From Lachnospiraceae bacterium (GTDB lineage Bacteria > Bacillota > Clostridia > Lachnospirales > Lachnospiraceae), in assembly GCA_015057375.1 (NCBI GenBank), contig SVEM01000002.1:1-64000 (forward strand): a DNA stretch of 64,000 nt. Direction: 5' to 3'. Shown here one piece after another: positions 35,556 through 45,270 of this stretch (positions are counted from its first letter, which is position 1; each line of letters opens with the position of its first letter). Made by a program: the position numbers and the translations under genes. Under the pieces are notes generated by a model that saw only the letters and a program-made list of their open reading frames with translations, did not search any database and was not told the origin of the DNA.

Positions 35556-37643
35556 TTATTCTTTTATAGTAAACTCTTTACCTGTATCATAAAGAGTACC
35601 CATACAATTAACATATAAATGATATCTGTCTTTAGGCAGTCTGTCAATAGGAACTGTCATTTTATAACCATAATTGTAGAACACTGCCAACAACTCCTGA
35701 TACGTACTTGTATAGTCCATACAATAGGTGTTATTTTCGCCAACCATATACAAATGACTTACCATATGGTCAATCGCATACATATACATGTTGGTGCCCT
35801 TTATTGTAAATGAAGTGCTTCCGATTCTCTTGGTATGATCAAGGTCTTCCCACTTTCTGCCCTGCATCATTTTTTCCCATTCTTCTTCCTTCTGTTTTCT
35901 GGTTTTCATCGTACGCTCTTCTTTAAGCTTTGTATCCTTCTTCTCTACAAACGGAAGCGGAAGCGCGTTCTTTACATCCGGAGTTTCACAAGCTTCAGGA
36001 TAGAAGTAATCACCGACAACCACCGGATCCGTATTTATCCTTTCAGCCAAGGAATTAAAGTCTATCGTCATAGGATATGCCCTGTAGAACTTCTTTGCAA
36101 TTCCAATCAGATTCTTAAGTGCTTTGTTATAGTATGAATACTCATATATAAGCCCGGCTGCTCCCTCGTAATTCTTCTGGAGACATCCGCTCATCATCAG
36201 GAATCTGTTATTATCGCCATCATATACGGCATTTGATCTTACAGTTGACTTCTTACTCTTGAATCTCTTGTGAAGTCTTACTGTATTTGTCTTTATATTT
36301 ACGAAATAAATATTTCCGTATGAATGTCTGTCATTATCAAAATTATCTGTCTGACGTCTGCTCTGATAATGATTGTCATATAACATAATTCTTAAGATAT
36401 CAGGATCATCTCCCGGTTTCTTATCTAACTGATAGCTTGCATGTGCCTGATAGAACCACTTGATATCTTCATGCTCCGGAGTAAGCACATACTTCTCCAT
36501 GGTTGTGCCTTTCCAGAAGAACGGATCTCCGAGTATCCACAAAAGTTTACCGGTAGTCCAGTCAATCTTAAGTACACTATGAAGATTTCTTAAACATACA
36601 AGTACAGAGTTGTCCTGTCTGTTGTATGACACTGTATTCATATGAGCCCAGTCTGTACTGTCTTTTACGGATGGTTCTGTAACAATATCATCCATTCTAA
36701 CTTCTTTTACTGTAAGTCCGGTAACTCTGTCAATCTCGGCAACTACGTCTTCGCAATACTTTTCAAGAGAACTTGTAGCTATTAAGAGATTGCCTCCAGG
36801 TCCTATCTCGTATACATCGTGATGAACACCATTTTTTATGTTATATGTCTTTCGGATACGTCCCCACAAATCCATCTCATATGCTACTGATGCATGTGGC
36901 GCACCAAATGATGCTCTGCTTATGTCTCTCTCACAGTGGAACATCATACCGCCTGACATAGGAAATACACCGTAATTCTTGCTAGGCTTCTTAATATAAT
37001 ATCTTACTTTTCCTTCTGAATCTATAATAGTAGGGAACCAAACATCCACTCCTGATATATAATAGAACGGATACTTTGACTTTTCTGTTGACTTAAGAAT
37101 AGTTGCAAGATTCTGACATGAAGACGGAAGTCCTCCGGTTTCTATCTGGAACTGTATAGTTCTTACTCGCTTATTCTCAGGGGTATATAACTCTATAATT
37201 ACTTTGTTTACTTTATCTGCATACAATCCAAAAATAGGTATTCTGTGCTTATAACATGCCGGAAGCTCGCCCTTCATAAGGGTATCCTTCTTTCCGTCTA
37301 CCCATACTTTTGATTTGAGAGGCTTGGCAGTAGTGAATACGGCAAGTGCAGACAATGGCACATAGCCATACGGATCTTTTATAATCAAAATGTTATCCGC
37401 AGTATATTCAGGATTGGCTGCAAGATCATTAATAACTCTTTCTCTTGCAAGCAACTCAATCTGCATGTCCTTTTCTTCAGGTATGGATTCTGATATTGCA
37501 ACCATGTTCTCCTGATTAATCTCGTCTATATAACGGTTCGTCTGCTCATTAAACTGCTCTTCTGATGCAAATACTACTTTGTCATATCCTTTTTTAATCA
37601 ATCTGAGTTTTCTTAATATTTTTTTCATGATTTTATAGCACAT
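35556..37643 (-). CDS. Arylsulfotransferase (ASST) family protein
   Basis: 695 residues. An N-terminal beta domain (~100-200) and a six-bladed propeller (~210-640). The histidines used by AssT are visible: H275 (V-H-H-D-V-Y), H334 (D-W-A-H-M-N, followed by a conserved Arg in C-L-R-N) and H401 (Q-A-H-A-S-Y). Known AssT enzymes move sulfate between phenolic compounds through a sulfo-histidine, do not use PAPS and are exported. This protein has no recognisable signal peptide and heads an operon that makes PAPS, which is unusual. The start may be 37643 (AAGGGG directly before it) or 37628. A strong promoter lies upstream. A C-terminal Lys/Glu-rich insertion (~565-600) is unlike typical members. 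Confidence 0.8.
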   Translation of the reverse strand: MCYKIMKKILRKLRLIKKGYDKVVFASEEQFNEQTNRYIDEINQENMVAISESIPEEKDMQIELLARERVINDLAANPEYTADNILIIKDPYGYVPLSALAVFTTAKPLKSKVWVDGKKDTLMKGELPACYKHRIPIFGLYADKVNKVIIELYTPENKRVRTIQFQIETGGLPSSCQNLATILKSTEKSKYPFYYISGVDVWFPTIIDSEGKVRYYIKKPSKNYGVFPMSGGMMFHCERDISRASFGAPHASVAYEMDLWGRIRKTYNIKNGVHHDVYEIGPGGNLLIATSSLEKYCEDVVAEIDRVTGLTVKEVRMDDIVTEPSVKDSTDWAHMNTVSYNRQDNSVLVCLRNLHSVLKIDWTTGKLLWILGDPFFWKGTTMEKYVLTPEHEDIKWFYQAHASYQLDKKPGDDPDILRIMLYDNHYQSRRQTDNFDNDRHSYGNIYFVNIKTNTVRLHKRFKSKKSTVRSNAVYDGDNNRFLMMSGCLQKNYEGAAGLIYEYSYYNKALKNLIGIAKKFYRAYPMTIDFNSLAERINTDPVVVGDYFYPEACETPDVKNALPLPFVEKKDTKLKEERTMKTRKQKEEEWEKMMQGRKWEDLDHTKRIGSTSFTIKGTNMYMYAIDHMVSHLYMVGENNTYCMDYTSTYQELLAVFYNYGYKMTVPIDRLPKDRYHLYVNCMGTLYDTGKEFTIKE

Positions 37644-37672
37644 CCCCTTGTGTTAGTAAATATATCCAGCTA

Positions 37673-37701
37673 AATATAGATTATCCTTACATTTTTGTCA
37701 A
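37673..37701 (-). promoter_or_regulatory. Promoter of the sulfotransferase-cysD-cysNC operon
   Basis: On the minus strand: a perfect TTGACA (37696-37701), a 17-base spacer and TATATT (37673-37678), about 30 bases before the first possible start. Confidence 0.7.
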
Positions 37702-37719
37702 ACATGTGACAGCATTTGA

Positions 37720-39489
37720 TTAATTCCACTGAGACATATACATCTCATAATAACGGCCCTTTTTACTTATAAGCTCATCATGTGTTCCGCACTCGGATAT
37801 GCCTCCGTTATCAACAACCAATATACAATCCGCACCACGCACCGTCGAAAGCCTGTGCGCTATAACGAAACAGGTTTTTCCTTTCATAAGTGTAAACATT
37901 GCTTTCTGAATAGCCTTTTCGGTACGGGTATCAACATTTGAGGTTGCCTCGTCAAGAATAAGCATGTTGGAGTTTACAAGCATTGCTCTTGCTATCGTTA
38001 TAAGCTGTTTCTGTCCCTTTGATATATTGCCTCCGTCCTCTCCGATAACCGTATCATATTTTTTAGGAAGCGTCATTATATATGAATGAAGTCTTGCAGC
38101 CTTAGCCGCATTTATAATCTCTTCTTCCGTTGCATCTTTTTTGGCATAGGCGATATTATCCCTGATTGTGCCTGCAAACACCCATGTATCCTGGAGCACC
38201 ATCGTATATGCTCTTCTAAGGTCATCTCTTTTTATATCACGAATATCGTAGCCGTCAAGAAGTATCCTTCCTTTATCCACATCATAAAATCTCATAAGAA
38301 GATTTATTATAGTAGTTTTTCCTGCTCCGGTAGCTCCTACTATAGCTGTTATGCTTCCCGGCTCGGCAGTAAGATTCATGCCCCTTAATACAGGATGGTC
38401 AGGATTATAACCAAATGTCACATCTTCGATATCAACCTTGCCCGACACCTCTGAGAGTTCATATGCACCTTCCTTATCCGGCGTTTCTTCGTCTTCATCA
38501 AGCAACCTGAAAACCCTCTCTGCTGCAGCAAGTGCAGACATTATCTCGTTGTACATATTTGCAATTTCATTTACCGGACCCGAGAATTTTCTCGAGTACA
38601 GAATAAATGATGATATCTGTCCGATTGTTACCATTTCAAACAGATAAAAAAACGAGCCGCACATAGCCACAAGGGCGAGAGAAAGGTTATTTATAAAGCC
38701 CACACTAGGTCCTATTATAGTTCCGTAATAATCAGCATCAAAAAATGCATCTGCTGCCTCTGTATTTATATCATAAAAATCCTCTATAACTCCGTCTTCA
38801 TGTGCATATGCCTGAATAGTTTTATGCCCCGAAAACATTTCTTCCGAAAATCCGTTTAACTGTCCGTATTTCTTTGAACGTTTTGCAAATAACGGTCTTG
38901 TTTTTCCGGTCATATATTTTGTATATAAAATAGAAAGCGGAAGTGTTATGCATGCCGTTATTACAAGATTTGGGCTTATATAAAGCATCATTCCAAATGA
39001 ACATGATATGGTTATTAAACTCGATATAATCTGTACAAAATCAGTTGAAAGCGACATGTTGATAACGTCAATGTCATATGAAACTCTGCTGATTATATCT
39101 CCGGTCTGATTGACGTCATAGTAACCTACAGGAAGTTTTGTAAGCTTTTTAAATACTTCCCTTCGCATATCATTTGATATTTTTCTTCCTATTATTATCA
39201 TGAGCGTTGATACAACATAGTTCATAACAGAAGAAAATACATAAAAAATCAGCATTAATCCTGCATAATAATATACTTTACCAAAATCTACGTTTCCATA
39301 CCCGGCAGCAATAACATCAATCGCATTACCCGAGAGTTTTGGCCCGACAAGTGCAAATATATTCGCAAACACAGACAGAACCGTGACAATTATCAATATT
39401 AACTTGTGCGCAAACAGATAGCGAAACAAACGTTTAAGTGCACCTTTTACGTCTTTGGGCTTGTCTGTTTTGGTACTAAACCTTGCCAC
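37720..39489 (-). CDS. ABC exporter half-transporter, catalytically canonical subunit
   Basis: 589 residues from a GTG start with AGGAGG 8 bases upstream. Six membrane helices (~25-320) and a nucleotide-binding domain: Walker A (G-A-T-G-A-G-K-T-T), the variant signature I-S-K-G-Q, Walker B with the catalytic Glu (L-I-L-D-E-A-T-S) and the H-loop. With the upstream gene it forms a heterodimer of the BmrCD / TM287-288 kind, which exports drugs or lipids. The gap to the partner is 12 bases. Confidence 0.9.
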   Translation of the reverse strand: MARFSTKTDKPKDVKGALKRLFRYLFAHKLILIIVTVLSVFANIFALVGPKLSGNAIDVIAAGYGNVDFGKVYYYAGLMLIFYVFSSVMNYVVSTLMIIIGRKISNDMRREVFKKLTKLPVGYYDVNQTGDIISRVSYDIDVINMSLSTDFVQIISSLITISCSFGMMLYISPNLVITACITLPLSILYTKYMTGKTRPLFAKRSKKYGQLNGFSEEMFSGHKTIQAYAHEDGVIEDFYDINTEAADAFFDADYYGTIIGPSVGFINNLSLALVAMCGSFFYLFEMVTIGQISSFILYSRKFSGPVNEIANMYNEIMSALAAAERVFRLLDEDEETPDKEGAYELSEVSGKVDIEDVTFGYNPDHPVLRGMNLTAEPGSITAIVGATGAGKTTIINLLMRFYDVDKGRILLDGYDIRDIKRDDLRRAYTMVLQDTWVFAGTIRDNIAYAKKDATEEEIINAAKAARLHSYIMTLPKKYDTVIGEDGGNISKGQKQLITIARAMLVNSNMLILDEATSNVDTRTEKAIQKAMFTLMKGKTCFVIAHRLSTVRGADCILVVDNGGISECGTHDELISKKGRYYEMYMSQWN

Positions 39490-39501
39490 GTCATTTTCCT
39501 C

Positions 39502-41214
39502 CTATAATCCCATCTGTGATTCGTATATATCTTTATAAACGTCACATTCTTCTATAAGCATGTCATGTGTTCCCTGACTAACTATACGTCCTTCGTCCAT
39601 AACGATAATATGTGACATATTTTTAACAGAACTGATTCTCTGAGCAACTGTTATCATTGCATGTGCAGAGTAGTTTTCTTCTACGCTGTTTCTTATTGCT
39701 GCATCGGTTTTATAATCAAGTGCACTTGAAGAATCATCAAATATTATAATATCCGGATTACCTGCAAGCGCCCTCGCGATAAGAAGTCTCTGTCTCTGAC
39801 CTCCAGAAAGATTCATTCCTTTAATGGCTACCATGTGCTCATAACCATCCGGAAGAGTCTCAACAAATGATGCTAACTTTGCCGTCTCTGCGGCCCGTTT
39901 CACATCTTCCATGCTTATATTTCTTCCGAAATTGATATTTTCATATATCGTATCGTTAAACACGGCATCATTCTGAAATACAATTCCAAACCTGTTTCTT
40001 ATGTCATGAAGTGAAAGATGTCGTATATCACATCCATTAAGCTTTATAGTTCCTCTGTAAGTATCATAAAATGCAAGGAGCAAATTAATTACCGTCGTTT
40101 TTCCGCAGCCGGTTGACCCGATTATTCCAAGTGTTTCTCCTTTATTAATCTTGAAAGAAATATTTTTTATGCTGTCGTCGCTGTTGTCACCGTAATGAAA
40201 ACTTACGTTATCAAATTCAATTATCGGAGCATCATCATTAAACTGTGCGTCGGTTTTAGTTTCTCTATTATATTCTGCTGCTGCAAGCACAAGTGCTATT
40301 CTGTCTGCAGACGCACCTGCCTTTGAATACTGCATAAATATTCTGTTCATACCCATAACTGCCATAAGTATCATGTTAAAGTAAGTAAGGAATGCAAGGA
40401 TAACACCCGGTTTCATATAACCTGCATTAACCCTGTGAGCACCAATCATTATAATTATTATGAGTCCAATATTAAGGAACAGATTCATGATAGGATGCGG
40501 CAGTGCCATAAGCATTCCGGCTTTTATGTCAGTGCGTGTAAGATCATTATTTGCTGTTTCAAATCTCGCCTTTTCGTATTCAGATTTTGACAGAGCACGA
40601 ATAATACGCATACCCGTTATATTTTCTCTTAAAATGCGTACAACCATATCAAGCTTTTCCTGTACAAACCTGAACATCCGCACTCCGCGGTAAGATACAT
40701 ATATGGTGATAAATGCAAGCACCGGAATTATGCACAAAAGAACGAGTGCCAGATGCATTTCCATGGCACCTGCCACTACAAGACCTCCGACAAGCATAAT
40801 CGGAGCCCTTACCCCAAGCCTCTGAACCATTCCTATAAAACTCTGTACATTATACGAATCCGATGTCATTCTTGAAATAAGTGAAGGGAGCGAAATTCTA
40901 TCGAATTCCGCCCCACTAAGATATACTGTTTTTCTGAATAAATCTTCACGCAGCGTATGTATTCCGTTTCTCGCTGTGCGTGTTGCCACACGGTTGGCCA
41001 CAACATTAAGCTCGCGTACGATAATCGCAAAGACTATCATACCTATACCTAATGCAATAACAAGAACAATGTCTTTCTTCGGAGCAGCTTCATCTATCAT
41101 GTATTCCAAGAGATACGGAATAAGCAGTTCGAGTATGACTCCGATAAATTTCAAAACAACCGTGAGTGTAATCTTGCCCTTGTATGGCTTCATATAGGAC
41201 AATATCAGCTTCAT
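39502..41214 (-). CDS. ABC exporter half-transporter, degenerate-site subunit
   Basis: 570 residues; six membrane helices, then a nucleotide-binding domain with Walker A (G-S-T-G-C-G-K-T-T) and a canonical L-S-G-G-Q. Walker B ends I-I-I-F-D-D-S-S, so Asp replaces the catalytic Glu, and the H-loop His is Gln (A-Q-R-I). These are the marks of the degenerate site in heterodimeric exporters, where this subunit regulates and its partner hydrolyses ATP. CGGAG precedes the ATG; the AGCS gene ends 16 bases upstream. Confidence 0.9.
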   Translation of the reverse strand: MKLILSYMKPYKGKITLTVVLKFIGVILELLIPYLLEYMIDEAAPKKDIVLVIALGIGMIVFAIIVRELNVVANRVATRTARNGIHTLREDLFRKTVYLSGAEFDRISLPSLISRMTSDSYNVQSFIGMVQRLGVRAPIMLVGGLVVAGAMEMHLALVLLCIIPVLAFITIYVSYRGVRMFRFVQEKLDMVVRILRENITGMRIIRALSKSEYEKARFETANNDLTRTDIKAGMLMALPHPIMNLFLNIGLIIIIMIGAHRVNAGYMKPGVILAFLTYFNMILMAVMGMNRIFMQYSKAGASADRIALVLAAAEYNRETKTDAQFNDDAPIIEFDNVSFHYGDNSDDSIKNISFKINKGETLGIIGSTGCGKTTVINLLLAFYDTYRGTIKLNGCDIRHLSLHDIRNRFGIVFQNDAVFNDTIYENINFGRNISMEDVKRAAETAKLASFVETLPDGYEHMVAIKGMNLSGGQRQRLLIARALAGNPDIIIFDDSSSALDYKTDAAIRNSVEENYSAHAMITVAQRISSVKNMSHIIVMDEGRIVSQGTHDMLIEECDVYKDIYESQMGL

Positions 41215-41230
41215 TTGTTATTCTCCGTGG

Positions 41231-42928
41231 TTATTTATTCTTTTTTTCTGCTTCAATTACCTTCTGATACTCATTAACCTCTTTTGCTATAACTCCGCTG
41301 AGGGCAAGAAGTGCTATAAGGTTAGGTATCGCCATAAGCGCATTTGCTATATCAGAAAAGCTCCATGCTATATCAAGAGCAACTGTTGCTCCAACATATA
41401 CTATAAGTGAAAATACTATTCTGTATATCATGTTAAACTTAGGTGTTCCGAAAAGATATTCAAATGCTTTTTCTCCATGATACTCCCATCCGAGAATTGT
41501 TGAAAATGCAAACAACGCAATGCTTATACAAAGAAGCCATGCACCAATCTTTCCAAGAACTGATTCAAATGCGAGAATAGTAAGCGGAGCTCCCTTTATA
41601 ACTGTTCTGTTTATATATTCTCCTTCATCATTATACTGATAATGATTACCTTCTGCATCTGCCCATGTTCCGATTATCTGTCCTGACGCAGGATTTGCAA
41701 CTATCGCATCCTCTGCATCTTTTCCGTCCTGGAAATTCTCCACAGGAACAAGTGTCAGGGCAACATTTCCGGTAGCATCATCTGTAAGGATAAGTTCATT
41801 TTCATCTATCTCATATGTATATGATGCTTCTACCGCTTTTTTATTTGTATCTTCTGCAGATATAACTACTTTATTTCCGTTTAAACTGTATGTTCCCTGT
41901 GCATTAAGCTGTGTATGTCCAAGCACGCCTGAACATGCAATACAAAGACCTGTAATAGAACAAACAACGATAGTATCCCAGAATGTTCCTGTCATGTTGA
42001 TGTATCCCTGCTTAACAGGATTGTCTGTTGTTGCCGCTGCTGCTGTAATTGCTGCAGAACCCATTCCGGCTTCGTTTGAAAATACACCTCTTGCAACACC
42101 GAATCTCATACCATTCATAAGTGCCGCTGTTATGGAACCGCATAAACCGCCTCCTACAGCCTTAACACTGAATGCCATTTTAAATATCATTGCAACGCCT
42201 TCAGGAAGATTCTGAATATTTCCAAGAATAACGATAACTCCTGCTACCATATAGAAGATTGCCATAAACGGAACAACAACCGATGATACCTTAGATATCG
42301 TCTTAATTCCGCCAACTATTATAATAAGCGAAAGTACTGTAAGGAAAATACCTGTCACGGGGAGCGGAATATTAAACGTTGATAAAAGTGAATCTGATAT
42401 GGAGTTTGCCTGTGTAAGGTTTCCGATTCCGAATGATGCAATAACAGCAAATAATGCAAACAGCCATCCGAGAACTGATCCAAGTTTCTTGTTCTTAAAT
42501 CCCTTCTTCATAGTATACATAGGACCGCCGGACATCTCTCCACGCTCGTTTACCTCACGATACTTTATCGCAAGCATACATTCACTGAACTTAGATGTAA
42601 GCCCGAAACATGCTGATATCCACATCCATACAAGAGCTCCTGGACCACCTGATACCATCGCGGTTGCCACACCAACGATATTACCTGTACCGATAGTAGC
42701 TGCGAGCGCTGTCGTAAGTGCCGAAAAAGGCGATATGTCTCCTGTTCCCTTATCACTCTTTCTTGACTCTTTACTTAATGTCTTCTTTATGGCATATCCA
42801 AGGTTACGCCATGGCAAAAACTTAAGTCTGAACGTCAGAAATATACCCGTTCCAACCAAAAGAACAAGCATAACCGGTCCCCATACAAAATCATCAATTG
42901 CCGTAAGAACTTTTGCCAATGTTTCCAT
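41231..42928 (-). CDS. AGCS-family sodium:alanine/glycine symporter with an inserted extracellular-type domain
   Basis: 565 residues, about 100 longer than usual family members. The AGCS core is clear: F-S-A-L-T-T-A-L-A-A-T-I-G-T-G-N-I-V-G, the E-A-G-M-G-S-A motif and about 11 membrane helices. Between helices, residues ~333-443 hold a soluble beta-rich insertion (G-T-Y-S-L-N-G-N-K-V, E-N-E-L-I-L-T, G-T-W-A-D-A-E-G) that resembles lipocalin-like DUF5640 modules. The transporter should import alanine or glycine with Na+. AAGGAAG precedes the ATG. It lies between GH36 and the ABC exporter genes. No glycine riboswitch is seen upstream. Confidence 0.9.
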   Translation of the reverse strand: METLAKVLTAIDDFVWGPVMLVLLVGTGIFLTFRLKFLPWRNLGYAIKKTLSKESRKSDKGTGDISPFSALTTALAATIGTGNIVGVATAMVSGGPGALVWMWISACFGLTSKFSECMLAIKYREVNERGEMSGGPMYTMKKGFKNKKLGSVLGWLFALFAVIASFGIGNLTQANSISDSLLSTFNIPLPVTGIFLTVLSLIIIVGGIKTISKVSSVVVPFMAIFYMVAGVIVILGNIQNLPEGVAMIFKMAFSVKAVGGGLCGSITAALMNGMRFGVARGVFSNEAGMGSAAITAAAATTDNPVKQGYINMTGTFWDTIVVCSITGLCIACSGVLGHTQLNAQGTYSLNGNKVVISAEDTNKKAVEASYTYEIDENELILTDDATGNVALTLVPVENFQDGKDAEDAIVANPASGQIIGTWADAEGNHYQYNDEGEYINRTVIKGAPLTILAFESVLGKIGAWLLCISIALFAFSTILGWEYHGEKAFEYLFGTPKFNMIYRIVFSLIVYVGATVALDIAWSFSDIANALMAIPNLIALLALSGVIAKEVNEYQKVIEAEKKNK

Positions 42929-42991
42929 ACCATCTTCCTTTGCATTGTTTTTTATATATGTAAAAATAAAATTTACAATACGATATTAGTC

Positions 42992-45160
42992 TTATACTGC
43001 TGTCAAATGATACAGTCTTGCTTTGTAATCCCCATGCTCATGTCTTACAGGGAGTCCATAGTTCATAAGAACATCTCCGCATACATCCCTGTCAAGATAA
43101 TCTACATGGTATACTGTATCCTCATCAAGTCCCGCAAGTTTTATTGTAGGATCAGGATATCCTGCAATTGTACGAACTGACGCATATGTTACGAGAGCTT
43201 CTCTCTTATCCTTTGATACAACCATATAACTGTCATACACTTTATTTTCTGAGTAAGATGCCAGTCTGTAATAATCACCTTCTCTTACAAGGTCATTATA
43301 CTTATGATACATAGCAGTCTGCTCAGGAATCATATTTCTTTCTGCTTCTGATATCTTTGTAACATCAAGCTCATATCCAAATGTTCCTGCAAGCGCTATG
43401 ATTCCTCTGGTTTCAAACGGAGTAGTACGTCCTACCGAATGATTAGGACAATCTGTTACGTGTGCGCCCATAGTTGACAATGGATAGACAAGTGCTGTTC
43501 CTTCCTGTATTGTCAATCTGTCAATAGCATCTGCATTGTCCGATGTCCATATCTGTGGTCCGTAATAAAGCATACCTGCATCATAACGTCCGCCACCGCT
43601 TGAACAGTTTTCAAGGAGTATGTAAGGAAATGCAGTTGTTATTCTATCCTGAAGTTCATATACTCCAAGTACATATCTGTGATATATCTCACCCTGTCTG
43701 TCTGCAGGGAGTCCAAGACTTGCAACATCTGAAAGTGCTCTGTTCATATCCCACTTAATATATTCTACATTAGCGCTGCTAAGCACCTTAGACATGCTGT
43801 CAACTATATAATCTCTAACTTCTTTTCTTGTTATATCAAGAACCATCTGGTTTCTGGAAAGAGCAGGTGTACGTCCCGGTATCTGGAATGCCCAGTCAGG
43901 ATGCGCACGGTAAAGATCTGAATCCGGACAAACCATCTCAGGTTCAAACCACAGACCAAACTTCATTCCAAGTTTATTAACCTCATCTACAAGGTACTTA
44001 AGTCCGCCTTTAACCTTATCTTCATTTACAAACCAGTCACCAAGTGCTCTATTGTCATCAAATCTGTTGCCGAACCAACCATCGTCCACAACAAGCATCT
44101 CAATGCCAACCTTTGCGGCATCTCTTGCTATGGCAAGAAGCTTATCGGTATCAAAATCAAAATATGTACCTTCCCAGTTATTAATAAGGATAGGTCTCTT
44201 AATGTTGCGGTACTTTCCTCTGAGAAGATGCTTTCTGTAAAGGTCATGGAAAGTTCTTGTCATTTTTCCGAGACCGGCGTCAGAATGAACCATAACAAGC
44301 TCAGGTGTTACAAATTCATCATCCTTCTCAAGTTTCCACGAGAACTTGTATGGATTGATACCGGAGACCATTCTTATAAGGTTTCCGTTCGTAAGTTCGC
44401 ACACCTCAACATGATTACCGGAATATATAAGGTTCATCGCAAATACTTCACCCATATTCTGGTTAGTTCCCGGTGATACAAGTGCCATAAACGGATTCTC
44501 CTGATGGCTTGATGTTCCTCTCTCAACAGAAACTCCCTGACGTCCTCTTGCAACTTTTCTTCTTTCTATACATCTTTCTCTTCCCCATGAACCATGAAGA
44601 GTAATAAGCTCGTAGCCTTCTTCATTTCCTATGTCAAGACATCCCGACATAGCCTTGGTAAGTCTGATAACACCATCTGATGTGTTCTTTATCCTTACAC
44701 TTCTTGTTATAACATCAAGATTCTCAAATACGGTATAAAATAATGTAATCTGAACACCTGTAGGCGCATCTATAAGCTTAATGGCAATAGTTGTACAATC
44801 ATCTTCCTCTGCAAATGTAGCAGGAAGTCCCGGAAGTGCCGGTTTGCCTTTTGTAATTTCGTGTGAAGCATATACAGGCTCAAGTGCTGTATATCCCTCT
44901 TCTGTCTCTATCTCTATACAGTGCTCTCTGAAATCTCCGCAGCCTCCTGCCGGATATTCCATAGGATTGCCATCCATGAACCATATTTTTTGGGCCATGT
45001 TTATTCCAGGCATTCCTGCAGGTGCCGCATCACCTTTAATCTTCTTTCCGTAGTACAAATGAACCAAATGTCCAAGTTGTCCTTCGATTCCCATCATATA
45101 ACTGGAACTTATGGTATCCAGCTTAAATACTTTTTCTTTTTCATTGAATATAATAGCCAT
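42992..45160 (-). CDS. GH36 alpha-galactosidase
   Basis: The start is placed at 45160 because AGG lies 9 bases before it; the ATG at 45169 directly abuts the ribosome site. 722 residues with no signal peptide, so cytoplasmic. N-terminal beta-supersandwich, a TIM barrel with the nucleophile Asp D471 (K-W-D-M-N-R) and acid/base D527 (G-G-G-R-Y-D), and a C-terminal beta domain. It hydrolyses alpha-1,6-galactosides such as raffinose and melibiose. A dedicated sugar transporter is not adjacent. Confidence 0.94.
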   Translation of the reverse strand: MAIIFNEKEKVFKLDTISSSYMMGIEGQLGHLVHLYYGKKIKGDAAPAGMPGINMAQKIWFMDGNPMEYPAGGCGDFREHCIEIETEEGYTALEPVYASHEITKGKPALPGLPATFAEEDDCTTIAIKLIDAPTGVQITLFYTVFENLDVITRSVRIKNTSDGVIRLTKAMSGCLDIGNEEGYELITLHGSWGRERCIERRKVARGRQGVSVERGTSSHQENPFMALVSPGTNQNMGEVFAMNLIYSGNHVEVCELTNGNLIRMVSGINPYKFSWKLEKDDEFVTPELVMVHSDAGLGKMTRTFHDLYRKHLLRGKYRNIKRPILINNWEGTYFDFDTDKLLAIARDAAKVGIEMLVVDDGWFGNRFDDNRALGDWFVNEDKVKGGLKYLVDEVNKLGMKFGLWFEPEMVCPDSDLYRAHPDWAFQIPGRTPALSRNQMVLDITRKEVRDYIVDSMSKVLSSANVEYIKWDMNRALSDVASLGLPADRQGEIYHRYVLGVYELQDRITTAFPYILLENCSSGGGRYDAGMLYYGPQIWTSDNADAIDRLTIQEGTALVYPLSTMGAHVTDCPNHSVGRTTPFETRGIIALAGTFGYELDVTKISEAERNMIPEQTAMYHKYNDLVREGDYYRLASYSENKVYDSYMVVSKDKREALVTYASVRTIAGYPDPTIKLAGLDEDTVYHVDYLDRDVCGDVLMNYGLPVRHEHGDYKARLYHLTAV

Positions 45161-45270
45161 AATGCTCATCCTTTTCTTTTACAAAAATTATTATCATTAT
45201 AATTATATATACCCTGAAATAATACAATGGGAATATGTTGTCCGTATACTGAATAATGTTAGTTACTTTT

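Noticed and set aside
42929..42991. Glycine riboswitch before the AGCS gene
   Set aside because: The gap is only 63 bases and AT-rich, with none of the conserved glycine-aptamer elements.
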